Shown piece by piece: positions 50,401 to 60,638 of a stretch of 64,000 bases of DNA. Below the pieces are notes generated by a model. That model had not been told where the DNA came from and did not search any database. It worked only from the letters and a program-made list of their open reading frames with translations. Source of the stretch: Anaspis maculata (lineage: Eukaryota > Arthropoda > Insecta > Coleoptera > Scraptiidae); the NCBI GenBank assembly GCA_949128115.1, contig OX421965.1, positions 11,749,420-11,813,419 of the forward strand, in the 5' to 3' direction. The translations under genes were made by a program, and so were the position numbers. The first letter of the stretch is position 1; each line of letters opens with the position of its first letter.

Positions 50401-50972
50401 CTTGTGATATTACTGTTGATTATATTTTTGTTTTCGATTTTTTTTTTAAATTTGTTTATCAATCATGGGCACGGAGATTTGAAGGAATATCTGTTAAAAG
50501 AGTAAACACAGAAAAACAAAACTTTTATTCACATCTGTTATGGGTTGTGGGTTACACAATGGTATCCCGGCGGAATTCAGCGACGTAGAAAGTAATCTTG
50601 ATCGAAGCGTCCCTTTGGAAAAAAAGATGTAAAAACAAAAACTGTAGCAGAAAATTTTCGTCGATCAGCCGCGTGTCACTTGGCGCTACAGGGAAAGGCA
50701 TTGATTTCGGACTCTGGCGCTTAACGTGTTAATTGTGTTAGGTCCGTGGTCGCAGCAATAACTTCGTTATCGTAGCGCGGTGTTACTTGACAACTCAATT
50801 GTGACTTTACACAACAGGGCGGGATTGTGGGGTAATATTAATTAAGTACCTACAAGTAAAACAACTACATTTCAGCCGTTTTGGTTGTACGAAGGAGATT
50901 TGGTTGTGCGAAGGGGATAACATAGGTTTGAGCTTGTTTGGGTAGTTCTAAGCCTCATTTGTATCATTTCTA
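50401..50972. other. Spacer without a recognised element
   Basis: Nothing recognised. Confidence 0.4.
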
Positions 50973-50976
50973 GTAT

Positions 50977-51489
50977 TGTTACGTATTTCGCGTACGGGTT
51001 CGAATATAAATGAGACGATCGTTTCAAAACACAAACTGTTTATTACTGCGTACTACAATAAATACACGCCAACAATTATTTACGCTTGGAATATATCGCA
51101 GGTACTGTCGCTTCTCATCCGCTCGCTTTCTCTTCCAATTCAATACTGCCCGAGAGCTGACGATTGATGCCTTATATAGGCCTCCGAATAGTGTTCCCGA
51201 ACTTTCCATCATCTTTCAGCAAACTCGACAGTGACCCGGCATACGATTTTCTAGACGACTCCCGAATAATCCCATACATTTCGCGTATAATTCTGCCGTG
51301 CTGTAGAGCCGGCGCCGCCGCCAAATGAACAGATATGCCTTGATCAGTCGTTGAAGTCTCCATGTATTTCAATGTCATCGAGTTTACTATAGAAATGTCC
51401 AGAGCTCCGCGTATTTGTACACTGCGGCTGTGGAAGAGTCAAAAAATATCGCGTGTTTCCAGATTGCACGGGCATCGCCGCTCGTAACA
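50977..51489 (-). mobile_element. Solo LTR C (Ty3/gypsy-type)
   Basis: 513 bp, TGTTACGTATTTCGCGTACG ... GCCGCTCGTAACA on the plus strand, with GTAT duplications at 50973-50976 and 51490-51493. Same family and orientation as 26545-27024 and 54256-54777. Confidence 0.88.
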
Positions 51490-51493
51490 GTAT

Positions 51494-51881
51494 TGTAGAA
51501 TGTAGTGTGGCTGCAGGAGAAATAGTGAGTGGCCAAGAATCGCCACTTTTGTGAGTCAGGTGAGTTCTAGGGGTTGTGGAGCTCATTGGGGTGGCATGCC
51601 ATTGTCTGCCCATGTTATGACCTAACTTGGTATATCTAGATGGTACACATGTAAAGTTTCATGAAAAATTAATATTTTTAGCCGAGCTACGAGTTTTTTT
51701 TTTGTAAAGGAATATCACTAAAACGCAAGATTTCTAAAACGCAAAATATTTCTCTTGGGCTGAAAAATGGACACGAAGGAAATATGCAGGTACGTTGAAG
51801 AATCTTGACACCACAAAATACAACTTTTGAGACTGTTGCCTGATGAGAAAAAAATCCCAAAAGATTTATCTAAAAGCTTAT
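51494..51881. other. Spacer without a recognised element
   Basis: Nothing recognised. Confidence 0.4.
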
Positions 51882-52026
51882 CCTCGGGTTCCACCAAACT
51901 TTCATCAACGCGATAACTTTATCACTCTGATAGTAACTAAGCAACTGGCCATCCTATTGGCTGGTGCATAGCAACCATCAGCCTGATAGATTTAATCTGC
52001 TCTTAAAATTTTGGTGGAACCCGAGG
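51882..52026. mobile_element. GTTCCAC foldback 1
   Basis: CCTCGGGTTCCACCAAA and TTTGGTGGAACCCGAGG are exact inverted ends; 145 bp. First of three neighbouring elements whose ends contain GTTCCAC. Confidence 0.8.
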
Positions 52027-52199
52027 TATACTGTGTAAAGTAACTATATCTGTGACTTAACTGTTCATTTAAAACGGGTGTGCGAAACGTCATCGTAGGA
52101 AGGTGACTCTTCACAGAACTAAAGAAATAAAATAAAAATTATTGGTTGTTAAGTCGAAATTAATAAAAAAAAAACTAATGGATCGATAGCTGACCCTGG

Positions 52200-52423
52200 G
52201 TTCCACAAAAAGATAATTTGAGATCAGTTGATTCGCGATTTTTGTTTGTCAATTTGTAGCTTACTGATCAATGGAAATGCTGGTTTATCAGTCAATAATG
52301 AAAAGATGATGGGTCTAGTACAGATTTCAGACATTTTTTGTGGTTAATCGCCTAGCATTTAGTAAAAAAAAGTTCAGTTAATCTGCAATCAGCCTTGATC
52401 GCTGATCATCTTTTTTGTGGAAC
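52200..52423. mobile_element. GTTCCAC foldback 2
   Basis: GTTCCACAAAAAGATAATTT...GATCAG and the complement CTGATCATCTTTTTTGTGGAAC form imperfect arms of about 40 bp or more. Confidence 0.72.
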
Positions 52424-52444
52424 TGACGGTTACACCTTTAATAG

Positions 52445-52679
52445 CCAGTTCCACCAGCGAATTTAATCATTGTCAACTAATTGAGACATTTTCTCTGGTG
52501 AATATTGGCTTAGTGACCACAGCCATCACAAGCTTCACGAAATATTATGATGAGAAAATGTTTAGACCAGGACATCTTGTATGCATTTTTCGTGGTCATT
52601 CAACCAGCACTGGCCTTACATCCATCAGAGAAAATGTCTTAATTAGCTAACAATATTTAAATTCGCTGGTGGAACTGGA
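52445..52679. mobile_element. GTTCCAC foldback 3
   Basis: CCAGTTCCACCAGCGAATTT(AA) and its exact inverted copy (TT)AAATTCGCTGGTGGAACTGG, with further inverted blocks inside (GAGACATTTTCTCTGGTGA / CATCAGAGAAAATGTCTT). 235 bp. Confidence 0.82.
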
Positions 52680-54251
52680 CTTAAGTGTAACACATTTGAG
52701 TTAAATATAGATTAACCAAGTTCACTAGGAGATATAAAGCAAAATGCGAAAAACCGGTTTTAAAGTAACACCACCACACTACGGTACCAGTACAGTGCGA
52801 TGCTCTTATGCGACTTAATTAAAAAGGTAATCCGCCGTTGCGAAGGTGGATGAGGGGTGGTTTCCTAGAAGAATAGCGGATAAAACTGGATTGTCTTGAG
52901 ACTTCTTGAGTCACAGTGCTGTTTACTAGTGTTTACATCGCTAGCGCTGGATACCACCAGGAAAGTATTGTGCAAATGAAGATTTGCTTACTTATTCCTT
53001 TACATCTCCGTGATTATTGATGTGGTATTTTCCTTTTGATTTTGTTTGTACGTTGGTACGTCTGAAGTAGGTATACCGTCGTAGAGGGAAACTTGGTAGC
53101 GTTTGCCGATGAGAGGGGGAGATGGCACTAGGGCAAGACAGCTGTGTCGAGAACGCGTCGATTGTTGTGTGCTCCAGAGTAGTTGGTTTTCTCGACCGGT
53201 TCCAGGTGAGTTTTTCACTTGATATTGTATAGTAATTTTGGCTTCCACCCATCCACCAAATCATGCATGGTACTTCGATACACATTCCGTCCGCATAATT
53301 ATTATACCTAACATGAAATTTCGGTCGAGTTGCTGGCACTTTTTTCTCAACGGGCTTGCGTAACTCGCAATTTTTCCCCTTTGTAGTCAAGGTGCGTGGC
53401 ACTGCTTTGTAGTTTGGGTAATTAATCGTAATCTGTAAATTCGTTCTTGGTTTTGATGAATCCCGCAAATCTAGTGGGTGTGCACATCGTGACGCACAAC
53501 GCACTCTCATGACGTTGCCCCAGAGTCACTCTGTTGTGTGCGTATTTCGGGGCTTCACGTTTCTCACGCTGCTACAAGGTTGCTTTTCCGTGGACCAGCA
53601 CTGATGTGTACTTGACTTCCAAAAAGATGACAAAAGTAAAATGTACTTAGTGAAGTAGTCTCCGGTAAATTGTCAAAGACAGAGAGAGAAAGGTACCTGT
53701 AGTTGACCTTCTAAAATTGTAAGTTTCAAAAAATCAAGTGTCTAATGCGCGCCATAAAAACTAAAGAGAAGTTACAGATTTCGATGAATTGCAGTGGTTA
53801 TTGAATGGAATGCTATGCTGTGTGTGTGTATATGATCTGTTACAGAAGAATCCACAGAGACGATGTGCCATCGAAGCGAGTACTCGAGCGAGTATAATCT
53901 TCACAGGGACGTCAAGAGAAAGTCAGGATGGCCGAAATGTTTGAATATTAGAATAATTATTTTTGTGAGATTCTATTGATGTTATTTAGAAAATTTCAGA
54001 CAGTAGGTAGCTAGACGACAGACAGAGGGTGTAAACCAGTGGTCGCTACGCTAATCAGCTTTATTATAGTTTGAGAATTTTAATAGCGTCTGGCGAAGGG
54101 TGCTCTGCTGTGGAAAGAACCGAGACGTCAGTCGGTTTCAGAGTATGGTTGAATATAGTAGGCTTCACCTGATATAATAAATAATAATAATAATAAATAG
54201 CTTTTATCGGCTATGATTTAATTCGCCCATTCCTGATTATCAAGATTTATA
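52680..54251. other. Spacer; 172-codon open frame of unknown status on the minus strand
   Basis: The frame at 52992-53510 (minus) starts MRVRCASRCAHPLDLRDSSK and has no recognisable domain. On the plus strand GGTTCCAGGTGAGT at about 53200 looks like a splice donor, and the block 53090-53600 is richer in CpG than its surroundings, so an untranslated first exon or promoter of an unseen plus-strand gene is possible. An (AAT)n run lies near 54178-54197. Confidence 0.25.
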
Positions 54252-54255
54252 ATAT

Positions 54256-54777
54256 TGTTACGATATTTCGCGTACGGGTTCGAATATAATTGAGGCGATC
54301 GATTTAGAACACACACTGTTTATTTCGGCGTAATACTACAATAAATGCCAACAATTATCCACTTGGAATTATATCACAGGTACTTCGCTTGTTTCGCTCG
54401 CGTTAACACTTCGCCTTCCAATTCAATACTGCCGCGAGCTGCCGGCTGATGCCTTATATAAGGCCTCCGAATAATGTTCCCGAGCCTTCTGTCTACTTCC
54501 AGCAAATTCCATAGTGCCTGGCATATGCGGTTACTAGACCATTCCTGAATAATCACACACACCTTCCGCGTGCTTTCCATGTGTTCTGGAATCTGCACCT
54601 CCGCCAAAGTGGACTGATGTGCCTTGATCGAACGTTTGAGTCTCCATTGAGTTTCACATACACGAACGCTCTGGAATGCACCAGATCGCTCCAGACTTCT
54701 ACACTGCGATCTGATGGATGGAAGGATCCAGAAAGGTCGAGTGTATACCAATATGTACGGGGTCGCCACTCGTAACA
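54256..54777 (-). mobile_element. Solo LTR D (Ty3/gypsy-type)
   Basis: 522 bp, TGTTACGATATTTCGCGTAC ... GCCACTCGTAACA on the plus strand, with ATAT duplications at 54252-54255 and 54778-54781. Confidence 0.87.
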
Positions 54778-54814
54778 ATATTATGTTTGTGTTTGAATGC
54801 ACTTTCATCTCTTA

Positions 54815-54968
54815 GGGCTAGATTTCAAGTCGGAGATCCGCCCGCGCAAGTGTAGCGCGAGTCCGGTCACTATGGCAACCGCAACATACCACAATCCGAT
54901 GTGATGATTGGCTTATCGATGCCGTAAATAAGTGGCGTAAGTTGCGCCGCTAACTTGAAATTCAGCCC
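54815..54968. mobile_element. PIF/Harbinger-like MITE, TTA target duplication
   Basis: GGGCTAGATTTCAAGT on the left and ACTTGAAATTCAGCCC on the right (one mismatch), flanked by TTA at 54812-54814 and 54969-54971. 154 bp. Confidence 0.82.
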
Positions 54969-54971
54969 TTA

Positions 54972-55383
54972 GCTGGTAGTTTTTGTATATCGGGCGTCCG
55001 GCGGCCTTGATATCGAATTTTCCCGGTTAGAGGCTACCCAAGAAGCTCCGCAATGCTTTCTTTCACAATATGAATTGTTGGAATACTTGCTAAATGCAAG
55101 ACGCGTCGTGCGTAACGGTACGTGAAATAAAATATGAATAGTGGTTCCGACCCTGCATCCACTGCATAGTATCTTTTACGAAATGTCTAAAACGGTTATA
55201 GAGATCGACGAGCCCGCTTATCGTCGACGGTAACATCTCCAAATATTTGGAGTGAGGTAGTAAGGTTTGAACGGCTGAATACAATGACAACCAAATAATA
55301 AAGCTGGGAATTAAAAAAATATAAACAAGGTAAAGGAAACCTTAGAAATAACGACAAAGTCATAAAAACAGATTAAGACAAAT
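54972..55383. other. Spacer without a recognised element
   Basis: Nothing recognised. Confidence 0.4.
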
Positions 55384-55680
55384 GTGAATCCATTAAGAAT
55401 TACTTTTAAGGTCTTTCAAAAACAGCGTTCACGAGTCCGGATCTGTTTGAATACTATTTTTTTCAAGCGAACAACTTCTGAAGAGATCGAAAACCTCATT
55501 GAACGTTCAATCCAGAAAAGCAGCGCTGCTATAGACGAAATGGACGGCAGGGCGATACCGATAAGAAAATTCAGTCCCCAAATGTCGACTCCTCTTTCAC
55601 ACATCATCAACGAGTCATTCCTTAGGGGAACTTCCATCTAGCCTTAAAAGTTCTCATTTTGGACAACCGAGGGTCGAAAG
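55384..55680 (+). pseudogene. Decayed non-LTR reverse transcriptase fragment
   Basis: The plus-strand frame reads FKRTTSEEIENLIERSIQKS, then AAIDEMDGRAIPI, then FSPQMSTPLSHIINESFLRG, and after a frame break LPSSLKV. This is the segment just before reverse transcriptase motif 1 in LINEs (loop linking the endonuclease and the polymerase, P-L-x-x-I-I-N-x-S-F). No catalytic motifs survive and the fragment is short. It is unrelated in detail to the intact LINE at 46.8-49.3 kb. Confidence 0.6.
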
Positions 55681-56362
55681 GAACAGCTGAAAGTCAACTC
55701 GATCCAAAGCCAAACCTGTATTCAAAATTTCAAATTATTCTACGCCATTCACCGGTATCGATCACTCACATGGTTATGTAACCTTATATTAAAGAAAAAT
55801 CTCTACTTGGCCTAAAAAGATAAAACCTTTTGTTTACAAAAACACCAGTTCTACTATCAAGAATCGAGAACGCTGGCGATATCAGTAACACTTCACCCTG
55901 TTCAGGTGTTTACGCCTTGTGTGAGGCATTCTTTCTCAACTTACTCTGACGTGCGTGGGCATTTGCGTCATCCACTTGCACACAATCAGCGGGGCCCGCT
56001 CATAATAAAACTTCCCATATTATATGATGATAAAGGACGAAAAGAAAATGCGTTGTAACTGGTCACACAAAGTTTAATCGCCAGAGATTGCTATAAGTAT
56101 AAAACTAAAATAAATAAATAAATCATGTACACAAAATAATATTAATTATTGATATCATTTCTATATAACGTAAGAACATAATTTTAAATTTGTACTAACT
56201 TTTTTGAGCTGCATATAAACCGCCCTGCCCTAATCTGTTCTGGAATGACAAAATCGCAGCCTGTCAATGTACACAACGAGAAGTGGGGTGCCTCAGTTTA
56301 AACTGTCAAACAAAGAAACAGAACCTAATAATTTTTCAGTTTTCTCAAAATAATAAAAACAG
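55681..56362. other. Probable downstream flank or 3' UTR of the gene at 56.7 kb
   Basis: AT-rich, nothing recognised. I cannot place a polyadenylation site with confidence. Confidence 0.4.
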
Positions 56363-56594
56363 GGGCCCTATTCCTGTGGGCGAAGCGGTTGTTCGCTTCG
56401 CCTGGGATCCCGCCGTTGCTACGTGACGCGGCGTCCGCCTGGCTTTTGCATGCCATGAGTCATGCAAAGAGAGGTGGGTGCAACCCTCGTGCAACCTTAA
56501 GCAGTGTTCCCAAGGTTCCCAATTTTGAAACAGGCGAAGCGATCGGGTTGCATCCGATCCGGTCCGCATCGCTTCGCCCGTAGGAATAGGGCCC
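56363..56594. mobile_element. Harbinger-like MITE, CAG duplication, next to a stop codon
   Basis: GGGCCCTATTCCT...GGCGAAGCG on the left and CGCTTCGCC...AGGAATAGGGCCC on the right, flanked by CAG at 56360-56362 and 56595-56597. 232 bp. It ends 94 bp downstream of the stop codon at 56689 and so probably lies in the 3' UTR of that minus-strand gene. A 3-bp duplication fits PIF/Harbinger, though CAG is not the usual TWA. Confidence 0.8.
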
Positions 56595-56688
56595 CAGATT
56601 ACTTTTAAGTCATTGGACACTTTATACTGAGGCACGTGTAGCCATGTACAAAGTTACTCAAAGCTTATACCTATAGTAAAACAAAAAG

Positions 56689-56987
56689 CTATTTAATAAC
56701 GCGATCTTGCGTTCGGATGCGCTTGTGGGCGGCGTTGAAGCCGTTGTGGTGCCTTTGCGTCGGCTGCATGCTAGGCGTTTTGCTGGTCTTCCTCAGCAGC
56801 AGGCTATTTGGATTGTCCAGGAACAGATCTAAGGAATAAAGGGCGGCCAGCTGGCTCAGTTTTTTGTGTTCTGCGCCAGAAAGCCTGAGCTCGGATTTTG
56901 ATGTGTCTTGCAAGAACTTGGCCACTCTCTCGTTGGCCCCCGTGCTGATGCTGAAGCCCGGACGTTCGTCTCCCAGACGTCTGCAGC
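56689..56987 (-). CDS. Terminal coding exon of a conserved-looking host gene (GPATCH2-like?)
   Basis: The minus-strand exon begins after a GTTTAG acceptor and ends at TAG. It reads GCRRLGDERPGFSISTGANE, RVAKFLQDTSKSELRLSGAE, then HKKLSQLAALYSLDLFLDNP and a basic tail to the stop. The first glycine codon is split: G from the preceding exon (58341-58527) plus GC here, an exact phase match. The block from FLQD to NSLLLRKTS has the spacing of an R3H-like nucleic-acid-binding fold (H....LA..Y.LD), but this is a weak impression. With the preceding exon (GDDELTDW) it recalls GPATCH2/GPATCH2L proteins, which share an acidic DDEQSDW-type motif; the known GPATCH2 C-terminus as I recall it does not match, so I leave it unnamed. 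Confidence 0.75.
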
Positions 56988-58340
56988 CTAAACAGTATTC
57001 TTGTTAGTGAAAAACACGATTCGCAAAGTTATACGAAACTAATGGTTAGTTATCCAGCGGCAATTCGTCCAATTGGCCCAAAGCTTGGTATTATTTTTTT
57101 ATGACCCGATTCTGACTACTGGATCTCGGCCACCTTGTTTCAAGTTTCAAACTAGACTTTAAACTCTTCTAGTCTGGAGTATCAAGCGACGGTGTCGCTG
57201 CCAGGCCTCGCCACAAGTAAATAAAGCACCAAGTATCACCAAATGGTACGTAAACTTGTAATGTAACAATTTTATCTTCAGATCTGTGAAAACTAACAAT
57301 TCACTAATTTCAAACTTATATTTTTTAGTCCTGTCCCAGTTATAACAAATCAAACTTTGGGAGATTTTTCTAGTCCTCTTGATTCAGAAAAACATAACAT
57401 TATACAAGATGTTCATTTTCAAACCTTCCACTTCAGATTTCTAGCCGACAAAATATTTTCCAGGAAAACACCCTAACAGGTCGATTTTTATTTCAAGGGG
57501 GACATCTATGACACGACTGACTCCCCAAAATGGAATCCAGAATCTATGACACGTATTGTCAAATTTTTATTTTCAACCCCTTCGCCCCCACCCTACCCTA
57601 CTTTAAAATTTCAAATAGCATCACCTATACTCGGGGTTCAAAATAGTTGGCGAGTAACTAATGCATAATATCAGAACACCTTCACTATAAAGTGTACATA
57701 CGAATTAACTACTTATATTATGCAGTTACTGAACTTTTGAAATAAGGGAATAGTTGCGCTTTAAAAAATGGAGAACCGCACTACGTGTCGCTGTAACACA
57801 ACAGAGTGAACTTTAGCGAACAAGTGCACAAGGAGCCGAAAACAACTCGTGCTTCCTCCGAGCGGCCCAAGCTACAACTCGGCTTTCAAACCTATGAGTA
57901 GTAGCGTAGCATGAGGTGTTTTCCTCTCGAAAATATTTGAAATGGAGCCCTCGCCCGCCAGTAACAATGCAAATTCGCCTCCAGCACCGAAACGCAAATT
58001 TTTAACGCGCCTAGAACAAGAAATAGTTTGCAATGTGTACGAGGAAATAATAACCTCGAGATAAACTCGTATCTAGTTTGAAACTTGGAACAAGACGACC
58101 GAGAGCCAGAAGTGAGAAATTCTAAGTATTTAGGTACAGGGTGTTTCAAATTGTATCTCGACCGCGTCGAATTCCAGAGAGCGATTTCGGTCATCAAAGT
58201 GAGCCAAAATAAAACTGATGACAACTGACATACCTACAGATTTTGACGTTATGGAGTGAGTGAGCTTTTGGGCGTCTGACATCTACGAAACACCCTGTAC
58301 ACGCAAATAACACAATATTATCATCGAAAAGAAGAATTAC
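56988..58340 (-). other. Intron between the two exons of the unnamed gene
   Basis: 1353 bp with GTAATT donor and GTTTAG acceptor on the minus strand. An inverted pair of about 50 bp (57106-57155 and 58070-58115, containing GTTTCAAACTAGA) suggests an old TIR element of about 1 kb. A CAGGGTG MITE lies at 58137-58297. Confidence 0.65.
58137..58297. mobile_element. CAGGGTG MITE (161 bp) in the intron
   Basis: CAGGGTGTTTCAAATTGTAT after TA (58135-58136) and ...CTACGAAACACCCTG before TA (58298-58299). The short TIR is about 13 bp; unlike its relatives it is not a long palindrome. It ends 42 bp from the exon donor. Confidence 0.82.
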
Positions 58341-58527
58341 CAGCGCGGATTTCTCTGGGGTCTGCGTCGTTTAGTGGATTTTGATCGATCATTGCTGCCG
58401 TGTCGATGGGAGGGGCCCAATCTGTCAATTCGTCGTCTCCGTCGTGGCCCTCACCGCCGCTCCAGCTGATGCTGCTTTCGCTGGCGAATTCGCAATCGTC
58501 TATGCTTTGGGTTTCCATCGAATTCGG
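58341..58527 (-). CDS. Internal (possibly first) coding exon of the unnamed gene
   Basis: The minus-strand exon lies between ATTCCAG (acceptor) and GCTG followed by GTAATTC (donor). It encodes PNSMETQSIDDCEFASESSI, SWSGGEGHDGDDELTDWAPP and IDTAAMIDQNPLNDADPREI, then RA and a split glycine codon. The acidic/serine-rich SGGEGHDGDDELTDW patch is the most distinctive part. It ends in phase 1, which fits the exon at 56689-56987. Translation could start at the ATG at 58518, but the good acceptor just upstream and an open frame into it suggest an internal exon, with earlier exons to the right, perhaps beyond the inverted repeat and pogo element. Confidence 0.7.
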
Positions 58528-59032
58528 CTGGAATTTTCCAATTTTTTTCATTTGAAATTCAATTTTCAACCAATCAAATTGAGGAGGATTAAGAGAAAAA
58601 GAAAATTGATTATTTTTATTTTACCACGCGCAGGTGCGATAGGGTTCCAATGTTGGGGATGAGGCAACAACTAATAGTTTGGAGTGCATGCATGACAGAG
58701 AGTGGTAAGTGAAATGCGAAAATCCACAACCGTACTTACCTGATCGTTTAACAAGCACCAAAATTAATAAAAATTAGTCACGAGGTTCAAATTCATTAAT
58801 TTCTCACATAACATGTGGAGTGGATAGGCAAAGATCCGTATGTCTGTGATAAAATGAATTATACTTTGGATTATTGGTTAGGTTACTTTGGACTAGCTTT
58901 GGACGCAAAATTTAGGACGGCGTAATTTGCCAGATAGAGCGGTCTGATTGGCCGTTGCTATAATAACCGCACTTAGGGCGGTCTTAGCCCCAACTTGGTA
59001 TCGAGCCGTTAGTTTGGAAAGCAAGGCCGCTA
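58528..59032. other. Probable intron of the unnamed gene
   Basis: No coding exon recognised. Confidence 0.4.
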
Positions 59033-59561
59033 CTTAGAAAAAAAACTGTGAAAATGCGATTTTTTCAGTTTTTCACATAATTGAAAAACAAAAATACAGG
59101 CATATAGTCCAGTCAAAATAGGTTTTAACCGGAAATAAATTCGGAAGTTGAAATTTTGTGGATCGATGCAGAATAGAGTATTATACTTTTGAAAAAATAT
59201 TTTGTTTTCGATAGAATCGGAAACTATATTGAAAAAAAGCTGACCCGTATTTTTTTATTTTGCCATAAATCGTATCGTTTGGCCGCAATAAATAAATGAA
59301 ATTCCTATATTCTGCCTATTTCTGACGTCATTTACACAGGCAGTATAGGCGGCGACTCGCTGTGACGTCAGAACTAGTTGATGTTATTTATTTATTGCGC
59401 CCAAACGATACGAGTTTTGACTAAATAAAAAAACACGGGTCAATTATTTTTCAATCTAGTTTCCATTTCAATTGAAAAAGAAATTTAGTATAATACTCCA
59501 TTTAACGTAGAATAACATACTAAAATTTCTGAAAATTCCAAGGCTTGGCTTTTTTTCTAAG
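59033..59561. mobile_element. Diverged foldback element, about 530 bp
   Basis: CTTAGAAAAAAAACTG and ...GGCTTTTTTTCTAAG ends. The arms match inverted over most of their length (GACCCGTATTTTTTTATTT / AAATAAAAAAACACGGGTC; TCGTATCGTTTGGCCGCAAT / ATTGCGCCCAAACGATACGA), with a TGACGTCA-containing centre near 59335. Divergence is visibly higher than in most other foldbacks here, so it is older. Confidence 0.78.
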
Positions 59562-60638
59562 GCCAATCAAAGAGCGCCATCCTTGAAAATTTTCGATTTT
59601 TTCTGAATAAATTGTAAACTATCACCTTTAGAACACAAAAACCAGCAAAGCAAATGTAGCCCGGTTAATTCTCAAGAGATCAGTACCTACTGAACTCATT
59701 ACTTTGTGGTTAATAGTCTTTGAGATACAGCGTCTGCAAAAACACAGTGAAAATTACTCAAGATTTATTTCCGGATTTTGCGTAACAATTTGCATAGTGT
59801 CAGTTCAGGGGATGTAACGTGGACAGCAAATGTGCGGATTTCGATGTGTTTTACATGTGTGGAAAGCCAATTCAACATTCGGTATCACAGTTTTGTCTAT
59901 AAGTCGCCAACTTGAAAATGGTACTTTTGCTCGACCTTTGAAATTGATACTTGATGTCCCCAAGAATCCCCAAAAATCAATTTTTTTCATACCATGACAT
60001 TTGCCTAATTTTTTAAGTGGGGTAAACCATCCAGGGAATATATGAAGAATTGAATACCAGAAAAAATAACATGTTTTGGAATCTCTTTCCCAGTGATGGT
60101 TCCTGAGTTATATGGGTTGAAAGACTAAAACGACCTATTCAGAAAAAAGATAGGTAGTCCAAACACTAACTGCTGAATACTGTACGCTTGCATTTGAGGT
60201 GTAAGATGACTAAGATGCCACTTGGCAGACGTGTAAAGTAGGGGAGACTGGGTAACAGTGAGACACTTTTTTTTATATATTTTTTTACTCGAATTGTATT
60301 TGAAATAAAGTTTCAATTTCGATTGCTACATAACACTACACATCTCAGTAACCAACGCGCCAAGCGATTCTTTTATATTTACTGTCATTTTCCATATATG
60401 CTTTGTCAATGTCATTCTTGATCAATGTCTCACTGTTACCCATACCTTGGGAACAGTGAGACAGGGCTACGGGTAACAATGAGACACTTCATAAAAGGTG
60501 GAAATAAACATTTATTTCAAATTATATAATAAAAACTAAAAAACGACTCTAATAAAATATTTAAAACAAAAACAATAGAGATCAACAAAAAAACAGCACT
60601 TCTTGCTTTAAATAGAGAAAAGAATAGGTAATACTAAT

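Noticed and set aside
52992..53510. 172-codon minus-strand frame as a gene
   Set aside because: No recognisable domain, no conserved pattern and a CpG-rich context; kept only as an open frame in the spacer entry.
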